Positions 12,631-21,383 of a stretch of 46,506 bases of DNA are shown here, piece after piece. Within the stretch, counting starts at the first letter, position 1; each line of letters starts with the position of its first letter. Made by a program: the position numbers and the translations under genes. This stretch comes from a virus, in IMG/VR virus record IMGVR_UViG_3300046680_000396, positions 1 to 46,506 of that record, one strand, 5' to 3'. The notes under the pieces are model-generated. The model saw only the letters and a program-made list of their open reading frames with translations. It was not told the origin of the DNA and did no database searches.

Positions 12631-13086
12631 ATGCCAGGGCCTCTCCCGAAACCGACTCACCTAAAGATCCTGTCCGGGAATCCGGGTAAGAGGCCCCTGC
12701 CTGAGAACGAACCTCAGCCCACCAAGGGCGAGCCCACTCCGCCGGACTGGCTTGAGGGCGAAGCCCTTGAGGAGTGGAACCGCGTTGTGCCCGAGCTGGC
12801 CGCGCTCGGCCTGACTGCTCTGGTCGACCGGGCCGCGCTGGTCGTGTACTGCCAGGCGTGGGCTTCTTACGTTTCTGCTTCACGTCAGCTCGCGGAGCAG
12901 GGGCCGACTTCGACCGGCCGTAACGGGGAGATGGTCAAGCACCCGGCGGCGCAGGTCGCTCGGGACTCGGCGGACCTGATGAACAAGTACGGCCAACAGT
13001 TCGGCTTCACGCCCGCGTCACGGGCGCGTCTGTCGGTTCCCGAGAGGGACGACGGGCTAGACATTCAGGCGCTCATCAGCGCCTAG
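12631..13086 (+). CDS. terS: Terminase small subunit, P27 family
   Basis: 151 residues from ATG 12631 with GGGGGTG upstream. The N-terminus GPLPKPTHLKILSGNPGKRP and the segment PPDWLEGEALEEWNRVVPEL are typical of P27-type small terminases, followed by helices that should form the ring. It recognises viral DNA and delivers it to TerL. The large subunit is unusually far away (3 kb), separated by three genes. Confidence 0.88.
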   Translation: MPGPLPKPTHLKILSGNPGKRPLPENEPQPTKGEPTPPDWLEGEALEEWNRVVPELAALGLTALVDRAALVVYCQAWASYVSASRQLAEQGPTSTGRNGEMVKHPAAQVARDSADLMNKYGQQFGFTPASRARLSVPERDDGLDIQALISA

Positions 13087-13090
13087 CGTT

Positions 13091-13120
13091 CCGCGGAGCG
13101 CTTTAAAGCTTCCGGCCGGC
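13091..13120 (+). repeat. Dispersed GCTTTAMAGC element, copy 8 (three-part)
   Basis: CCGCGG, 3 nt, GCTTTAAAGC, 5 nt, GCCGGC, 4 nt after the terS stop. Cleanest copy in the window. Confidence 0.95.
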
Positions 13121-13208
13121 GCGGGGGGCTGGCCGGGGGACTGCGGTTGAGGCCAGGGGTTGAGTTTCGGCTCCCCCTGGTCTCCCGCTACATGAGAGGA
13201 GGATGCAG

Positions 13209-13658
13209 GTGCATCGCTACGTTGCGACGCGTACGCCACGGGTTCCGAGGGTGCACGGCGTTCACCGTGTGGCCCGTGTTGGTCGTGTCCGGCCGCCTCG
13301 GCAGGCTCATCACCCGCATTCGCCCGGCTCGGTTGTCCACCGGCATCCGCACCAGGGCAACCACAACCCGCGCCCCGGCGCGCATGTTCATCACCACGTT
13401 GCCAAGGGCGGGCACCACCCGCACGGCGGCGTACATGAACACCACCACGTCACAGCTGGACAGCACCATCACCACGCGGGCGTGCACGAACATCACAACG
13501 TGAAGCACGGGGGCACGCACCACCACAAGGGCGTGCATGAGCATCACCACGTGGCGAAGGGCCATCACCACCACCACAAGGGAAATCACGGCCATAGGCG
13601 CCATCACCACGTGCACAGGCGACACGGTTACCACCATCGCCGACGCCATCACGGCTAG
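13209..13658 (+). CDS. Extremely histidine-rich protein
   Basis: 149 residues from GTG 13209, with AGGAGG 6 nt upstream; ATG 13203 abuts the ribosome site. About 52 residues are histidine. After a basic N-terminus (residues 1-33) there are four imperfect repeats of about 16 residues built on GVHEHHHVAKG and runs of 3-5 His. It ends in a His/Arg tail. No membrane or signal segment. Such composition would bind Zn, Ni or Cu ions, or become strongly charged at low pH. The gene sits between terS and a fibre-like gene and is bounded on both sides by full dispersed elements, as if it were a mobile cassette. Codon positions favour this strand over the mirror frame. Confidence 0.6.
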   Translation: MHRYVATRTPRVPRVHGVHRVARVGRVRPPRQAHHPHSPGSVVHRHPHQGNHNPRPGAHVHHHVAKGGHHPHGGVHEHHHVTAGQHHHHAGVHEHHNVKHGGTHHHKGVHEHHHVAKGHHHHHKGNHGHRRHHHVHRRHGYHHRRRHHG

Positions 13659-13688
13659 GCCGGCCAAGCGCTGTAAAGCATTCCGCGG
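13659..13688 (-). repeat. Dispersed GCTTTAMAGC element, copy 9 (three-part)
   Basis: GCCGGC, 5 nt, GCTGTAAAGC, 3 nt, CCGCGG, directly after the stop of the His-rich gene. With copy 8 it brackets that gene in inverted orientation. Confidence 0.95.
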
Positions 13689-13709
13689 TTCGAGGACAGG
13701 GGGTGAGAC

Positions 13710-15023
13710 GTGTCTCCGGTTGTGCCAATCACCTTGAAGACCGTCACGGTCGTGGCGACGTATCTGCGGGCGGACGGCACACCCCTTCAGGGAACGGTTT
13801 CGTTCCACCCTCCGTCGCCGCTGGTCTCGACCGTTTCGAACGCCCTGATCTCCGGCGATGTTGTGGCGCCGATCCAGGCGGACGGCACGATCACGGCGAC
13901 GCTGGTTGCCTGTGACGACCCGACGATTTCCCCGACCGGCTTCACCTACCAGGTAACTGAGACCTTCACGGGTGCGCAGGGGCGTACCTACAACATTTCT
14001 CTGTCGTACCTGGCCTCACAGCCAATCGACCTCATGCCGGTCACTCCGTCTTCTCCGAACGCGGGGAACGTGACCTACGTTGCCGGTCCGGGCGTTCCTT
14101 CCGGTGGCGCCGCTGGGGCGCTGCTGTTCAAGAACAGCACCACGGACTACGACACGTCTTGGAAGTCGCCAGCGGCGGCCGGTGTGCTGCCGCTGAACGG
14201 CGGAACGATGACTGGGGCCATTACCAGCGTCGGGGCCTCGACCAACTCAGTCGCCGAACAATCTCAGGTCACGGGCGATACTTGGCCGCGCTTCACGCAG
14301 CTTGCTGGCGGCTACATGAACTGGGGCTCGGGGGCCGCGAGCGGGGACGCGAACCTGTATCGCGGCGCTGCGGGCATCCTCAAGACGGACAACTCGCTGA
14401 CGGTCCTCACCCGTCTGGGCGTCGGCCAGAATGCGCCCTCGGTAAGCACAATCGGCGTTACGACGGCTGCGGACCAGGCCGGTATCAAGCTTCTGAACAC
14501 AAACGCGTCCGGAAACCTCGGAAACGCGGCGGTTGCCGCGATTTCCGCGACGAACACAAGCCTTTTGGCCAGTGGAGCCGTGAACGGGGACGCCAATCCC
14601 CGCTTCACTCAGACCATTGACGGTCGGCTCGCGTGGGGGACCGGCTCGGCGGGGACGGACACGGACCTATACCGGTCTGCGGCCGGGGTCCTGAAGACCG
14701 ACAACACTTTGTCGGTCGGGCAGGGGTTCGCCATGAGTCGCACGACCGTATCTGACGCGGCGTACACGGTGCTGCCTACCGACTCCCGCGTCTGCTATAC
14801 GGCGCTGACTGCGGCCCGGGTCGTAACGCTGCCTCTGGCCTCAACGATGTCAGCGGGTCAGGTCATCACGGTCAAGGACGAGTCGGGAGCGTGCTCGGGA
14901 ACCAACACGATCACGATTACCCCGGCGTCCGGGACGATTGACGGGGCCGCGAACAAGGTCGTCAACACGGCCTATGGCGTGCTTCGGGTGTATGCGGCCG
15001 GTTCGAACTGGTTCACCTGGTGA
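13710..15023 (+). CDS. Tail-fibre/receptor-binding-like structural protein
   Basis: 437 residues from GTG 13710. The N-terminal 100 residues form a beta-sandwich-like domain (VTVVATYLRADGTPLQGTVS). LPLNGGTMTGAIT at about 165 is the short motif seen at fibre shafts of many phages. Two internal repeats follow (about residues 188-230 and 290-335, each with PRFTQ, WGSG or WGTG, DLYR, AAGILKTDN or AAGVLKTDN). A final beta domain has the TITITPASGTIDGA pattern. A role in adsorption or as a head or tail appendage is likely. The position between terS and terL is unusual for a fibre. Confidence 0.65.
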   Translation: MSPVVPITLKTVTVVATYLRADGTPLQGTVSFHPPSPLVSTVSNALISGDVVAPIQADGTITATLVACDDPTISPTGFTYQVTETFTGAQGRTYNISLSYLASQPIDLMPVTPSSPNAGNVTYVAGPGVPSGGAAGALLFKNSTTDYDTSWKSPAAAGVLPLNGGTMTGAITSVGASTNSVAEQSQVTGDTWPRFTQLAGGYMNWGSGAASGDANLYRGAAGILKTDNSLTVLTRLGVGQNAPSVSTIGVTTAADQAGIKLLNTNASGNLGNAAVAAISATNTSLLASGAVNGDANPRFTQTIDGRLAWGTGSAGTDTDLYRSAAGVLKTDNTLSVGQGFAMSRTTVSDAAYTVLPTDSRVCYTALTAARVVTLPLASTMSAGQVITVKDESGACSGTNTITITPASGTIDGAANKVVNTAYGVLRVYAAGSNWFTW

Positions 15024-15047
15024 CCTGAGCCGACCGTGAGCGTTCCG

Positions 15048-15080
15048 CCCTTGACGCGGCATGCGTCAAGGGTGTTAGGC
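15048..15080 (+). promoter_or_regulatory. Promoter with palindromic operator before the wHTH gene
   Basis: TTGACG (15051-15056), 18 nt, TTAGGC (15075-15080). CCCTTGACGC (15048-15057) and GCGTCAAGGG (15063-15072) form perfect 10-bp arms with a 5-nt centre covering the -35. Gives this gene its own control inside the late region. Confidence 0.7.
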
Positions 15081-15100
15081 TCCGCCTCAAGAAATGAGAC

Positions 15101-15131
15101 GCCCCGGCGGGTGCTGGAACACCCCCGGGGC
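15101..15131 (+). terminator. Leader hairpin, possible attenuator
   Basis: GCCCCGG/CCGGGGC outer stem and GGGTG/CACCC inner stem, followed by TTGG. It lies between the promoter and the wHTH gene start; the T tract is too short for confident termination. Confidence 0.4.
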
Positions 15132-15155
15132 TTGGCTTGAGGAGCGGCACTCCAC

Positions 15156-16040
15156 ATGCGCATTCAGCGTACCCCGCAGGTAGCTTTCTTCACCATCGTC
15201 CCGAACGCGTCGGCGCGTGATCACGCCCTGTCGTTCACGGCTCGGGGCATCCTGACCTATCTCCTGTCGCTGCCGTCCGGCCGCTCCGAGACGGTCATCA
15301 GCCTGTCTGAGAAGTCGGTGGAGGGCCGCAAGGCCGTGTCTGCCGCGATGGCGGAGCTTGAGAAGCGCGGCTACCTGGCGCGTAAGCGCGTCAAGGGCGA
15401 GCAGGGCACGATCACCACTGAGGTTGTCGTCTTCGACGTGCGGGACGGTGCATCTTCCCAGGTCGCGCCGATCGGCACTCCAGTGCCGATCGGTCAGCCG
15501 GTCGCCGGTTCGTCGGTCGATAACCCCATTGAAGACTTGGTAGAAAACTCCCCCCTCCCTACCCCCGTCGTGTCGGCGCCGGTTCTCGCCGAGTCGGCCC
15601 CGGAGGGGCGGGCGGGAGGTGAGATATCTCGATCGGAAAACCTCCTCAGCGAGGTGAGCCAGTCTGACCGGCGGTTGCACCTGTCGGCCCGCGACATGCG
15701 GACGCTGGCGCCTCTGGTCGAGACCTGGTTCGAGCGGGGCGCGGACAAGCGGCTGATCTCGCTGACGTTGACTGCGGGGCTCCCGGAGGAGATCCAGCAC
15801 CCGGCGGGGCTGCTGCGGAAGCGCCTCGAAGACAAGATGCCCACGGCGGCCCTCGCGGCCCCTGTGGCTGCCGTTCAGGCCGTCCGGCATGAGTGCCACG
15901 ACTGCGGCCGTCCCGTGGCCTCTGCGGGCCTCTGCGGGGCGTGCACCGAATCGGTTCAGGCCCCTGTCGTCCCCGGCTCCCGTTCGTGGCGTGACATGGC
16001 CCTGTCGTTCGGGGTCGGAGCCCTTCCCGTGGCTGCGTAG
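15156..16040 (+). CDS. Winged-helix DNA-binding protein with C-terminal zinc ribbon
   Basis: 294 residues from ATG 15156. Residues 20-95 (LSFTARGILTYLLSLPSG, EKSVEGRKAVSAAMAELEKR, GYLARKRVKGEQG) form a winged helix-turn-helix as in plasmid replication initiators and many Streptomyces mobile-element proteins. A Pro/Ser/Ala linker, a helical domain (160-225) and a CxxC/CxxC ribbon (HECHDCGRP, GLCGACTES) follow. With its own palindrome-controlled promoter inside the late operon, it looks like a lysogeny-expressed moron, a repressor or a replication initiator. Which one cannot be decided from sequence. Confidence 0.7.
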   Translation: MRIQRTPQVAFFTIVPNASARDHALSFTARGILTYLLSLPSGRSETVISLSEKSVEGRKAVSAAMAELEKRGYLARKRVKGEQGTITTEVVVFDVRDGASSQVAPIGTPVPIGQPVAGSSVDNPIEDLVENSPLPTPVVSAPVLAESAPEGRAGGEISRSENLLSEVSQSDRRLHLSARDMRTLAPLVETWFERGADKRLISLTLTAGLPEEIQHPAGLLRKRLEDKMPTAALAAPVAAVQAVRHECHDCGRPVASAGLCGACTESVQAPVVPGSRSWRDMALSFGVGALPVAA

Positions 16041-16066
16041 CGGTTTCACCAACTCACACTGACCAA

Positions 16067-16096
16067 CCGCGGGGCGCTTTAAAGCGCCCCGCCGGC
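16067..16096 (+). repeat. Dispersed GCTTTAMAGC element, copy 10 (three-part)
   Basis: CCGCGG, 3 nt, GCTTTAAAGC, 5 nt, GCCGGC, between the wHTH gene and terL. Confidence 0.95.
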
Positions 16097-16115
16097 CTGC
16101 CGTGAGGGGGTGAGG

Positions 16116-17765
16116 ATGCTTCTTGCCCCCCACGCCCCGGACAACGCTGCCCCTGGCACGTTCGTTTGGGACCCTGCCGCCGCTGATCGAGTGGTGGCGT
16201 TCTTCGAGCGCGTCTTGGTCCATACCAAGGGGCGCCACGCCCGTACGCCGTTCCTCCTGACCGACTGGCAGAAAGACGAGATCGTACGGCCCCTGTTCGG
16301 CACGCTCGCCTATGACGAGCAGTACGACGAATACGTACGTCAGTACCGTGTCGCGTGGCTTGAAATGGCCCGCAAGAACGGGAAATCCGAACTCGCGAGT
16401 GGCTTCGCCCTGTACGGCCTGACCGGCGACGGGGAAGAGTCGGCTGAGGTCTATTCCGTTGCGGCTGACCGCGACCAGGCGTCTCTAGTTTTCGACGTGG
16501 CCCGCCGGATGGTCGAGCTTTCTCCCATCCTGTCTAAGCGCCTGACGGTCGTGTCGTCTAAGAAACGCATCATCGACCCGTCTACGAACTCTTTCTATGC
16601 GGTGCTCCCCGGAGATGCTTCCGGCGCCCTTGGCACTAACCCCAGCATGGTCCTTTTCGATGAGGTTCTGACTCAGAAGGATAGGCATCTCTGGGATGCG
16701 ATGCGCCAGGGCTTCGGTACTCGGCGTCAGCCGATTCTGATAGCTACCACGACGGCCGCGTACACGTCGGCCCGCTTCGCATTGGAGGAGCACGAGTATG
16801 GAGAAAATCTCCTCAAGAGTCCTGCCGCCGACCCCGCCCGGTTCGTGTTCATGCGGAACACCCCACGGGATTGGAACTGGCGAGATGAAGGCCAGCCCGG
16901 CAATCTCGACACCGGAGAACCCGCAACCGGCTGGTACCACGCCAACCCCGCCCTTGGGGATTTCCTCTCCCTCGGAAACCTGAGGTCTGAGGCTGTAGAG
17001 GCCGAAGCCAAGCCTTCGGCTGAGAACGCGTTCCGCGTGTTCCGTCTGAACCAGTGGACAAGCCAGGCTGAGCGCTGGATTGACATGCAGACGTGGGACC
17101 GCAACGGCGGCGAACCGGTCTTGCGGGAGAACTTGCTAGGCCGATGCTGCTATGCCGGGCTTGACCTGGCTAGCGTTTCCGACTTTACGGCGTGGGTGTT
17201 GTTATTCCCCGGCTCGCCGGAAGATCCCGAAGCCGAGGGCTTTACTGTGCTGCCGCGTTTCTGGCTGCCGTCGAAGGCGCTTAAGGCGCGTGGTGTTCAG
17301 CGCACGACGCTTGAGTACTGGCGCGATATGGGTTGGCTGACTATCACCGATGGCGACGTTACGGATTACCGCGTCGTCAAAGAAGAGATCAGCAAGGACG
17401 CCGAAGATTTCTGTATTGACCTCTTCGGCTATGACCCGTGGAACGCGACCAACCTGGTTACCGAGCTTGAAGACGGCGGGCTAGACGGCGTTAAGGCGCC
17501 GCAAACGTCGGCGCGAATGACTGACCCGTGCAAGTGGATGGAAACCCTGTTGGCCGAGGGGACGCTCCGGCACGGCGGTAACCCGGTTCTCCGCTGGATG
17601 GCGGACAACGTTGAGGTTCAGTACACGGCGGATGGCCTGTTCAAGCCATCCAAGGGCAAGTCCGGCGACAAAATCGACGGCATTTCGGCGCTTCTGAACG
17701 CGCTTTTCGTTGCTTTCACTGAGGATGACGCGGACGTGGGCTTTATCAGCCTCTCCGATGACTAG
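16116..17765 (+). CDS. terL: Terminase large subunit
   Basis: 549 residues; ATG 16116 is preferred to GTG 16110 because GAGGGG is 6 nt upstream. ATPase: Walker A-like MARKNGKS (about 84-91) and Walker B MVLFDE (about 178-183). Nuclease: GLDLASVSDFTAW near 348 and the C-terminal acidic site DKIDGISALLNAL. These match HK97-type large terminases that translocate and cut DNA at the portal. It contains a TTA codon (17202-17204). Typical length for the family. Confidence 0.93.
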   Translation: MLLAPHAPDNAAPGTFVWDPAAADRVVAFFERVLVHTKGRHARTPFLLTDWQKDEIVRPLFGTLAYDEQYDEYVRQYRVAWLEMARKNGKSELASGFALYGLTGDGEESAEVYSVAADRDQASLVFDVARRMVELSPILSKRLTVVSSKKRIIDPSTNSFYAVLPGDASGALGTNPSMVLFDEVLTQKDRHLWDAMRQGFGTRRQPILIATTTAAYTSARFALEEHEYGENLLKSPAADPARFVFMRNTPRDWNWRDEGQPGNLDTGEPATGWYHANPALGDFLSLGNLRSEAVEAEAKPSAENAFRVFRLNQWTSQAERWIDMQTWDRNGGEPVLRENLLGRCCYAGLDLASVSDFTAWVLLFPGSPEDPEAEGFTVLPRFWLPSKALKARGVQRTTLEYWRDMGWLTITDGDVTDYRVVKEEISKDAEDFCIDLFGYDPWNATNLVTELEDGGLDGVKAPQTSARMTDPCKWMETLLAEGTLRHGGNPVLRWMADNVEVQYTADGLFKPSKGKSGDKIDGISALLNALFVAFTEDDADVGFISLSDD

Positions 17766-17777
17766 GGGGTGTGCTGA

Positions 17778-17984
17778 ATGCAGAAGCGTAACCGCACTGC
17801 GGAATGGGTTGCTTCGCTGATCGAGTCTGCCGGACTTGGCGTGATCGCCTACGGCGCGAGCCTCATCTACATACCCCTCGGGTTCCTGATGCTGGGCGGT
17901 CTGCTGGCCCTGTGGGGCTGGGTGTTGTCCCCGAAGGGGCAGGACGCGATGACCAAGGCGGAGCGGGGGCCTGAGCACCGGTGA
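17778..17984 (+). CDS. Small membrane protein between terL and portal
   Basis: 68 residues from ATG 17778. Two hydrophobic segments, about 10-34 (WVASLIESAGLGVIAYGASL) and 31-50 (IYIPLGFLMLGGLLALWGWV), and a basic tail. GTGA overlap with the portal gene couples translation. Similar tiny membrane genes at this spot occur in other actinophages; function unknown. Confidence 0.65.
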   Translation: MQKRNRTAEWVASLIESAGLGVIAYGASLIYIPLGFLMLGGLLALWGWVLSPKGQDAMTKAERGPEHR

Positions 17985-19300
17985 GCCTTCTTTCGCGCGT
18001 TGAGAAGCGCACGGGGGGGCTCGGGTGGCTTTCCTCGCAACCGCCGGTTGACTGGGTTCGCAACGCTTTCCTAGCCAACGATCCGATCTTCTCCGGCAAG
18101 AGCGTCAACGAGCAGACTGCCATGCAGGTCTCGGCGGTCTACTACTGCGTTGGCCTCATCACGGACGCAATTTCATCCCTGCCGATCGAGATATTCAAGG
18201 AATACCCGGACGGCACCACGGCCTTTGTGCGCACCCCGACGTGGCTGCGCAAGCCCAACTATAGGATGACGCCGTTTGACTTCTGGCAGCGGGTTTTCAT
18301 GTCGCTGCTTGTCGCCGGTAACGCCTACATCTACACCCTGCGCAACAGCGCCGGGGACGTGGTCGAGTTGTGGCCCATTCATCCGTCGTGGGTGTATCCC
18401 TTCCCCAAGGAAGGCTCGACGGACATTGTCTACTCCGTCAACGGCGTGGACATGGACCAGACCGAGATTCTTCATATCCCGGCCCTGGCGATGCCCGGTT
18501 ACCTGACTGGCCTTAGCCCGCTTGAGGCGGCCCGGCAGGCTATTGGAATCGGCATGGTGACGGAGGAGTTCGGCGCGAGGTTCTTCTCTCAAGGCGCCTA
18601 TATGTCCGGCATCATCCAGCACCCCGGCAAGGCCACCAAGGAAGAGGCGTTGCGCCTCAAAGAGGACTTTGTCAAGAAGCATCAAGGCGTGGCCAATAGC
18701 CACGCGGTCGGCGTTCTGACCGGCGGCGCCTCTTGGCACCCGATCACCATCACGCCCGAGCAAAGCCAGTTCCTACAGACGCGGAACTACACGAAGGCCG
18801 ACATTGCCCTGTTCTACAGGGTGCCCGCTTACCGGGTTGACCCGGCGGTTACGTCGTCCTGGGGCCGTGGCGTTGAAGAACAGAACTACGCCATGGCGCA
18901 AGACACCTTGCACCCGTGGGCGGCCCGCGTCGAACAGGCCATCTCGACTTTCCTTCTGCCCGGCTTCCAACAGATGCGTTTCAACATGGACGCTCGCCTG
19001 CGGGCGAAGCTCTCGGAGCGCTACCAGGCTCACGCGCTGGCCATTCAGAACGGCATGAAGTCGCCTGATGAGGTTCGCGCCGAGGAAGGCATGGCGCCGA
19101 TTCCGAACGGCGACGGAAACCAGTGGTACCGCCCGGCGAACATCATCGGCATTGATGAGGATCTGCCGACCGTGGGCGACTGGAAGAAGATTCCCGGCCA
19201 GGTGGACGCGGGCGAGCTTTACAGCCCCCCGCCGGCTCCGGACCCAACAGCGCCGACAGGGCCGGAAGCGGCCGACGAGAACGGGGGAAAGAAGTCGTGA
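17981..19300 (+). CDS. Portal protein, HK97 family
   Basis: 439 residues from GTG 17981. Typical features: NEQTAMQVSAVYYCVGLITD, then a variable beta domain (PIEIFKEYPDG), GNAYIYTLRNSAGDVVELWP, the clip and stem helices, and RADEVRAEEG-like text near 360 (SPDEVRAEEGMAPIPNGDGN). It forms the dodecameric DNA channel at one capsid vertex. The proline-rich C-terminus contains dispersed-element copy 11. Stop overlaps the protease start. Confidence 0.93.
   Translation: MSLLSRVEKRTGGLGWLSSQPPVDWVRNAFLANDPIFSGKSVNEQTAMQVSAVYYCVGLITDAISSLPIEIFKEYPDGTTAFVRTPTWLRKPNYRMTPFDFWQRVFMSLLVAGNAYIYTLRNSAGDVVELWPIHPSWVYPFPKEGSTDIVYSVNGVDMDQTEILHIPALAMPGYLTGLSPLEAARQAIGIGMVTEEFGARFFSQGAYMSGIIQHPGKATKEEALRLKEDFVKKHQGVANSHAVGVLTGGASWHPITITPEQSQFLQTRNYTKADIALFYRVPAYRVDPAVTSSWGRGVEEQNYAMAQDTLHPWAARVEQAISTFLLPGFQQMRFNMDARLRAKLSERYQAHALAIQNGMKSPDEVRAEEGMAPIPNGDGNQWYRPANIIGIDEDLPTVGDWKKIPGQVDAGELYSPPPAPDPTAPTGPEAADENGGKKS
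19216..19236 (+). repeat. Dispersed GCTTTAMAGC element, copy 11
   Basis: GCTTTACAGC, 5 nt, GCCGGC, inside the portal C-terminal coding sequence (LYSPPPAP). Confidence 0.85.
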
Positions 19301-19947
19301 CGTTGCTCGAACGTCGGTCGGTTGCGACCGAGTTTGACATCAGCAGCTCCGGGAGCGTGCTCCGCTTCACCGGCTACGCCGCGAAGTTCGCCACGAGGTC
19401 ACACGACCTCGGGGGTTTCGTGGAGACGATCCGCAGCGGCGCGTTTGGTCGCGCCATCCGTGAGGGCCAGGACGTACGGGCGCTCATCAATCACGACCCT
19501 CAGTTCATCCTGGGGCGTACGGCGTCGGGGACGCTGAAGCTCGCCGAAGACTCGACGGGTCTCCACTACGAGGTGGATGCGCCGGACACGTCCTACGCGC
19601 GGGACCTCGCCGAGTCGATGAAGCGCGGCGACGTGACTCAATCCTCGTTCGGCTTCCGCGTCCGTGAGGACGACTGGCAGCGCGAGGGACGGGGCCGACT
19701 GCGGACCCTGCTCGATGTTGACCTGCTCGATGTGTCCCCGGTGACCTACCCGGCCTATGAGGACACAGAGAGCGGAGTCACCGCGGCGCGTGCTTTACAG
19801 CTCGCGGCCGGCGCGCACGGCTGGGACTTGTCGGCTGAGCTGCTTGAGCGGGACATGACGGGTTCGTGGAACCCGCTCCCGCCGGAAGACAACGAGACGG
19901 TTCGGATGGCCCTTCGGGCTATCCGGCTTAGGGGCCGTGCCTTCTAG
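19297..19947 (+). CDS. Prohead maturation protease, HK97 gp4-like
   Basis: 216 residues from GTG 19297. RFTGYAAKFATRSHDLGGFV, then ALINHDPQFILGRT with the catalytic His, and MKRGDVTQSSFGFRV with the catalytic Ser. These are hallmarks of the U35/S78 serine protease that removes scaffold domains during capsid maturation. The C-terminus encodes dispersed-element copy 12. A strong terminator follows before the capsid gene. Confidence 0.92.
   Translation: MTLLERRSVATEFDISSSGSVLRFTGYAAKFATRSHDLGGFVETIRSGAFGRAIREGQDVRALINHDPQFILGRTASGTLKLAEDSTGLHYEVDAPDTSYARDLAESMKRGDVTQSSFGFRVREDDWQREGRGRLRTLLDVDLLDVSPVTYPAYEDTESGVTAARALQLAAGAHGWDLSAELLERDMTGSWNPLPPEDNETVRMALRAIRLRGRAF
19781..19812 (+). repeat. 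Dispersed GCTTTAMAGC element, copy 12 (three-part)
   Basis: CCGCGG, 5 nt, GCTTTACAGC, 5 nt, GCCGGC; within the protease gene. Confidence 0.9.
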
Positions 19948-19966
19948 GCCAGCTCCAAACACACAC

Positions 19967-19999
19967 AGAGGCTCACCCCTGACGGGTGGGCCTCTTTCG
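19967..19999 (+). terminator. Intrinsic terminator before capsid gene
   Basis: AGAGGCTCACCC, 5-nt loop, GGGTGGGCCTCT, then TTCGTTT. Probably tunes capsid relative to protease. Confidence 0.8.
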
Positions 20000-20040
20000 T
20001 TTGGCCGCCTTGGGGCGGCCCCTTGGGGGAGGTATCCACT

Positions 20041-21315
20041 TTGACTAACTACGGGGCGCAGGCTGAGGCCCTTCTGGAGAAGCGGGCGCAGGTCTGGGAG
20101 CAGCGCAAGGCGCTGACGGACGCGCTGACCGGCGAGCCGACTGCGGAGCAGCGGGGCCAGCTCGACGCGATGGACACGGATCTCAACCGGCTCGGGGCGG
20201 AGGCCCGCTCCATCGTGGAGGAGGGCGAGCGCGAGCGGGACGCGGCAGAGCTGCGCCAGCGCGCTATCGCTCTGGGCGCGAAGCCCGGTGTTTTCACCGG
20301 CGACCAGCAGCCGCAGGGGCAGAGCGGTCCGTCCCTGTCGGGCGAGATTCGGGCCCTGAACTACGGCGAGACTCTGACGGTCGGCTCGGACCTCTACATG
20401 AAGCCGGGCCAGGAGGCTCGCGCCGCGCTGGCTGCGGCTGAAACCCGTGTCGCGACCACGGGCGTCGCCGCGAACGCGGGCGCGACCATCCCGACGACTT
20501 TCGTCGCGCGGGTCCTGGAGTACATGCTCCCGAACATCGGCGTGTGGCAGGCCGGTCCGACCATCATCACCACCAGCTCGGGCAACCCGATGACGTTCCC
20601 GCGTCTGACCGGCCGCCCGACCGTTGCGCCGGTCGCTGAGAACACCCCTTTCCCGACCTCGGATGCGGCGTTCAACCAGTTCACCCTTGGCGCCAAGAAG
20701 TACGGCGTGATCGTTCAGGTCTCCAAGGAAATGGTTGAGGACAGCGGTATTGATATCGCTGGCTTCATCGCTCAGCAGGCGGGCATCATGGCGGGCCGCC
20801 AGGTCGCGCATGACCTTCTGGTCGGCTCGGGTACTGGCGGTACTCCTACCGGCGTTCTGACTGCCGCTGTTGCGGCTGCCCCGGGCACCACGATGGGCAC
20901 TATCGGCGCCATTTCCGGTGATGACATCATCGCGCTGTATTACAGCGTGATCGACGCTTACCGGGGCGGTGCGAAGTTCCTGATGGCTGACGCCACCGTG
21001 GGCAAGTTGCGCGGCGTCAAGGACGCCTATGGTCAGTACTTGTGGCAGCCCGGATTGGTTTCCGGCGCGCCGGACATGCTTCTCGGGAAGCCGGTCGTGA
21101 CCGACATCAACATGCCGGTTGTGGCCACCGGCAACAACGCTGTTCTGTTCGGCGACTTCTCCCGGTACTACGTGCGGCAGGTCAACGGCGTTCAGGTCGA
21201 GAAGTCTTTCGAGTACGGATGGGGCTCCGACCTTGTTTCGTACAAGGTGACTTGGCGCGGCGACGGCAACCTGTCGGACACCACGGGGGCGCTTAAGACG
21301 CTCATCGGCAAGTAA
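20041..21315 (+). CDS. Major capsid protein, HK97 fold
   Basis: 424 residues. TTG 20041 is chosen because GGGGGAGG lies 8 nt upstream. Residues 1-110 are a charged helical scaffold (delta) domain (QAEALLEKRAQVWEQRKALT). The HK97 fold follows (GATIPTTFVARVLEYMLPNI, FPRLTGRPTVAPVAENTPFP, KEMVEDSGIDIAGFIAQQAG). The protease upstream is expected to remove the scaffold domain. Ends at a strong terminator. Confidence 0.95.
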   Translation: MTNYGAQAEALLEKRAQVWEQRKALTDALTGEPTAEQRGQLDAMDTDLNRLGAEARSIVEEGERERDAAELRQRAIALGAKPGVFTGDQQPQGQSGPSLSGEIRALNYGETLTVGSDLYMKPGQEARAALAAAETRVATTGVAANAGATIPTTFVARVLEYMLPNIGVWQAGPTIITTSSGNPMTFPRLTGRPTVAPVAENTPFPTSDAAFNQFTLGAKKYGVIVQVSKEMVEDSGIDIAGFIAQQAGIMAGRQVAHDLLVGSGTGGTPTGVLTAAVAAAPGTTMGTIGAISGDDIIALYYSVIDAYRGGAKFLMADATVGKLRGVKDAYGQYLWQPGLVSGAPDMLLGKPVVTDINMPVVATGNNAVLFGDFSRYYVRQVNGVQVEKSFEYGWGSDLVSYKVTWRGDGNLSDTTGALKTLIGK

Positions 21316-21327
21316 GCCGACTGGTTA

Positions 21328-21362
21328 AGAAAGGGGCAGGCTCTTAACGCCTGCCCCTTTTC
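21328..21362 (+). terminator. Intrinsic terminator after capsid gene
   Basis: AAAGGGGCAGGC, 7-nt loop, GCCTGCCCCTTTT. Strong stem and T tract. Confidence 0.9.
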
Positions 21363-21383
21363 CTATGCACGGAGGGGGGTTGA

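Noticed and set aside
13188-13808. 206-residue minus-strand frame opposite the His-rich gene
   Set aside because: Mirror of the repeated His codons; no ribosome site, and all neighbouring genes are on the + strand.
20935-20955. Palindrome GCTGTATTACAGC in the capsid gene as another dispersed element
   Set aside because: Longer core and no GCCGGC or CCGCGG at the fixed spacing.
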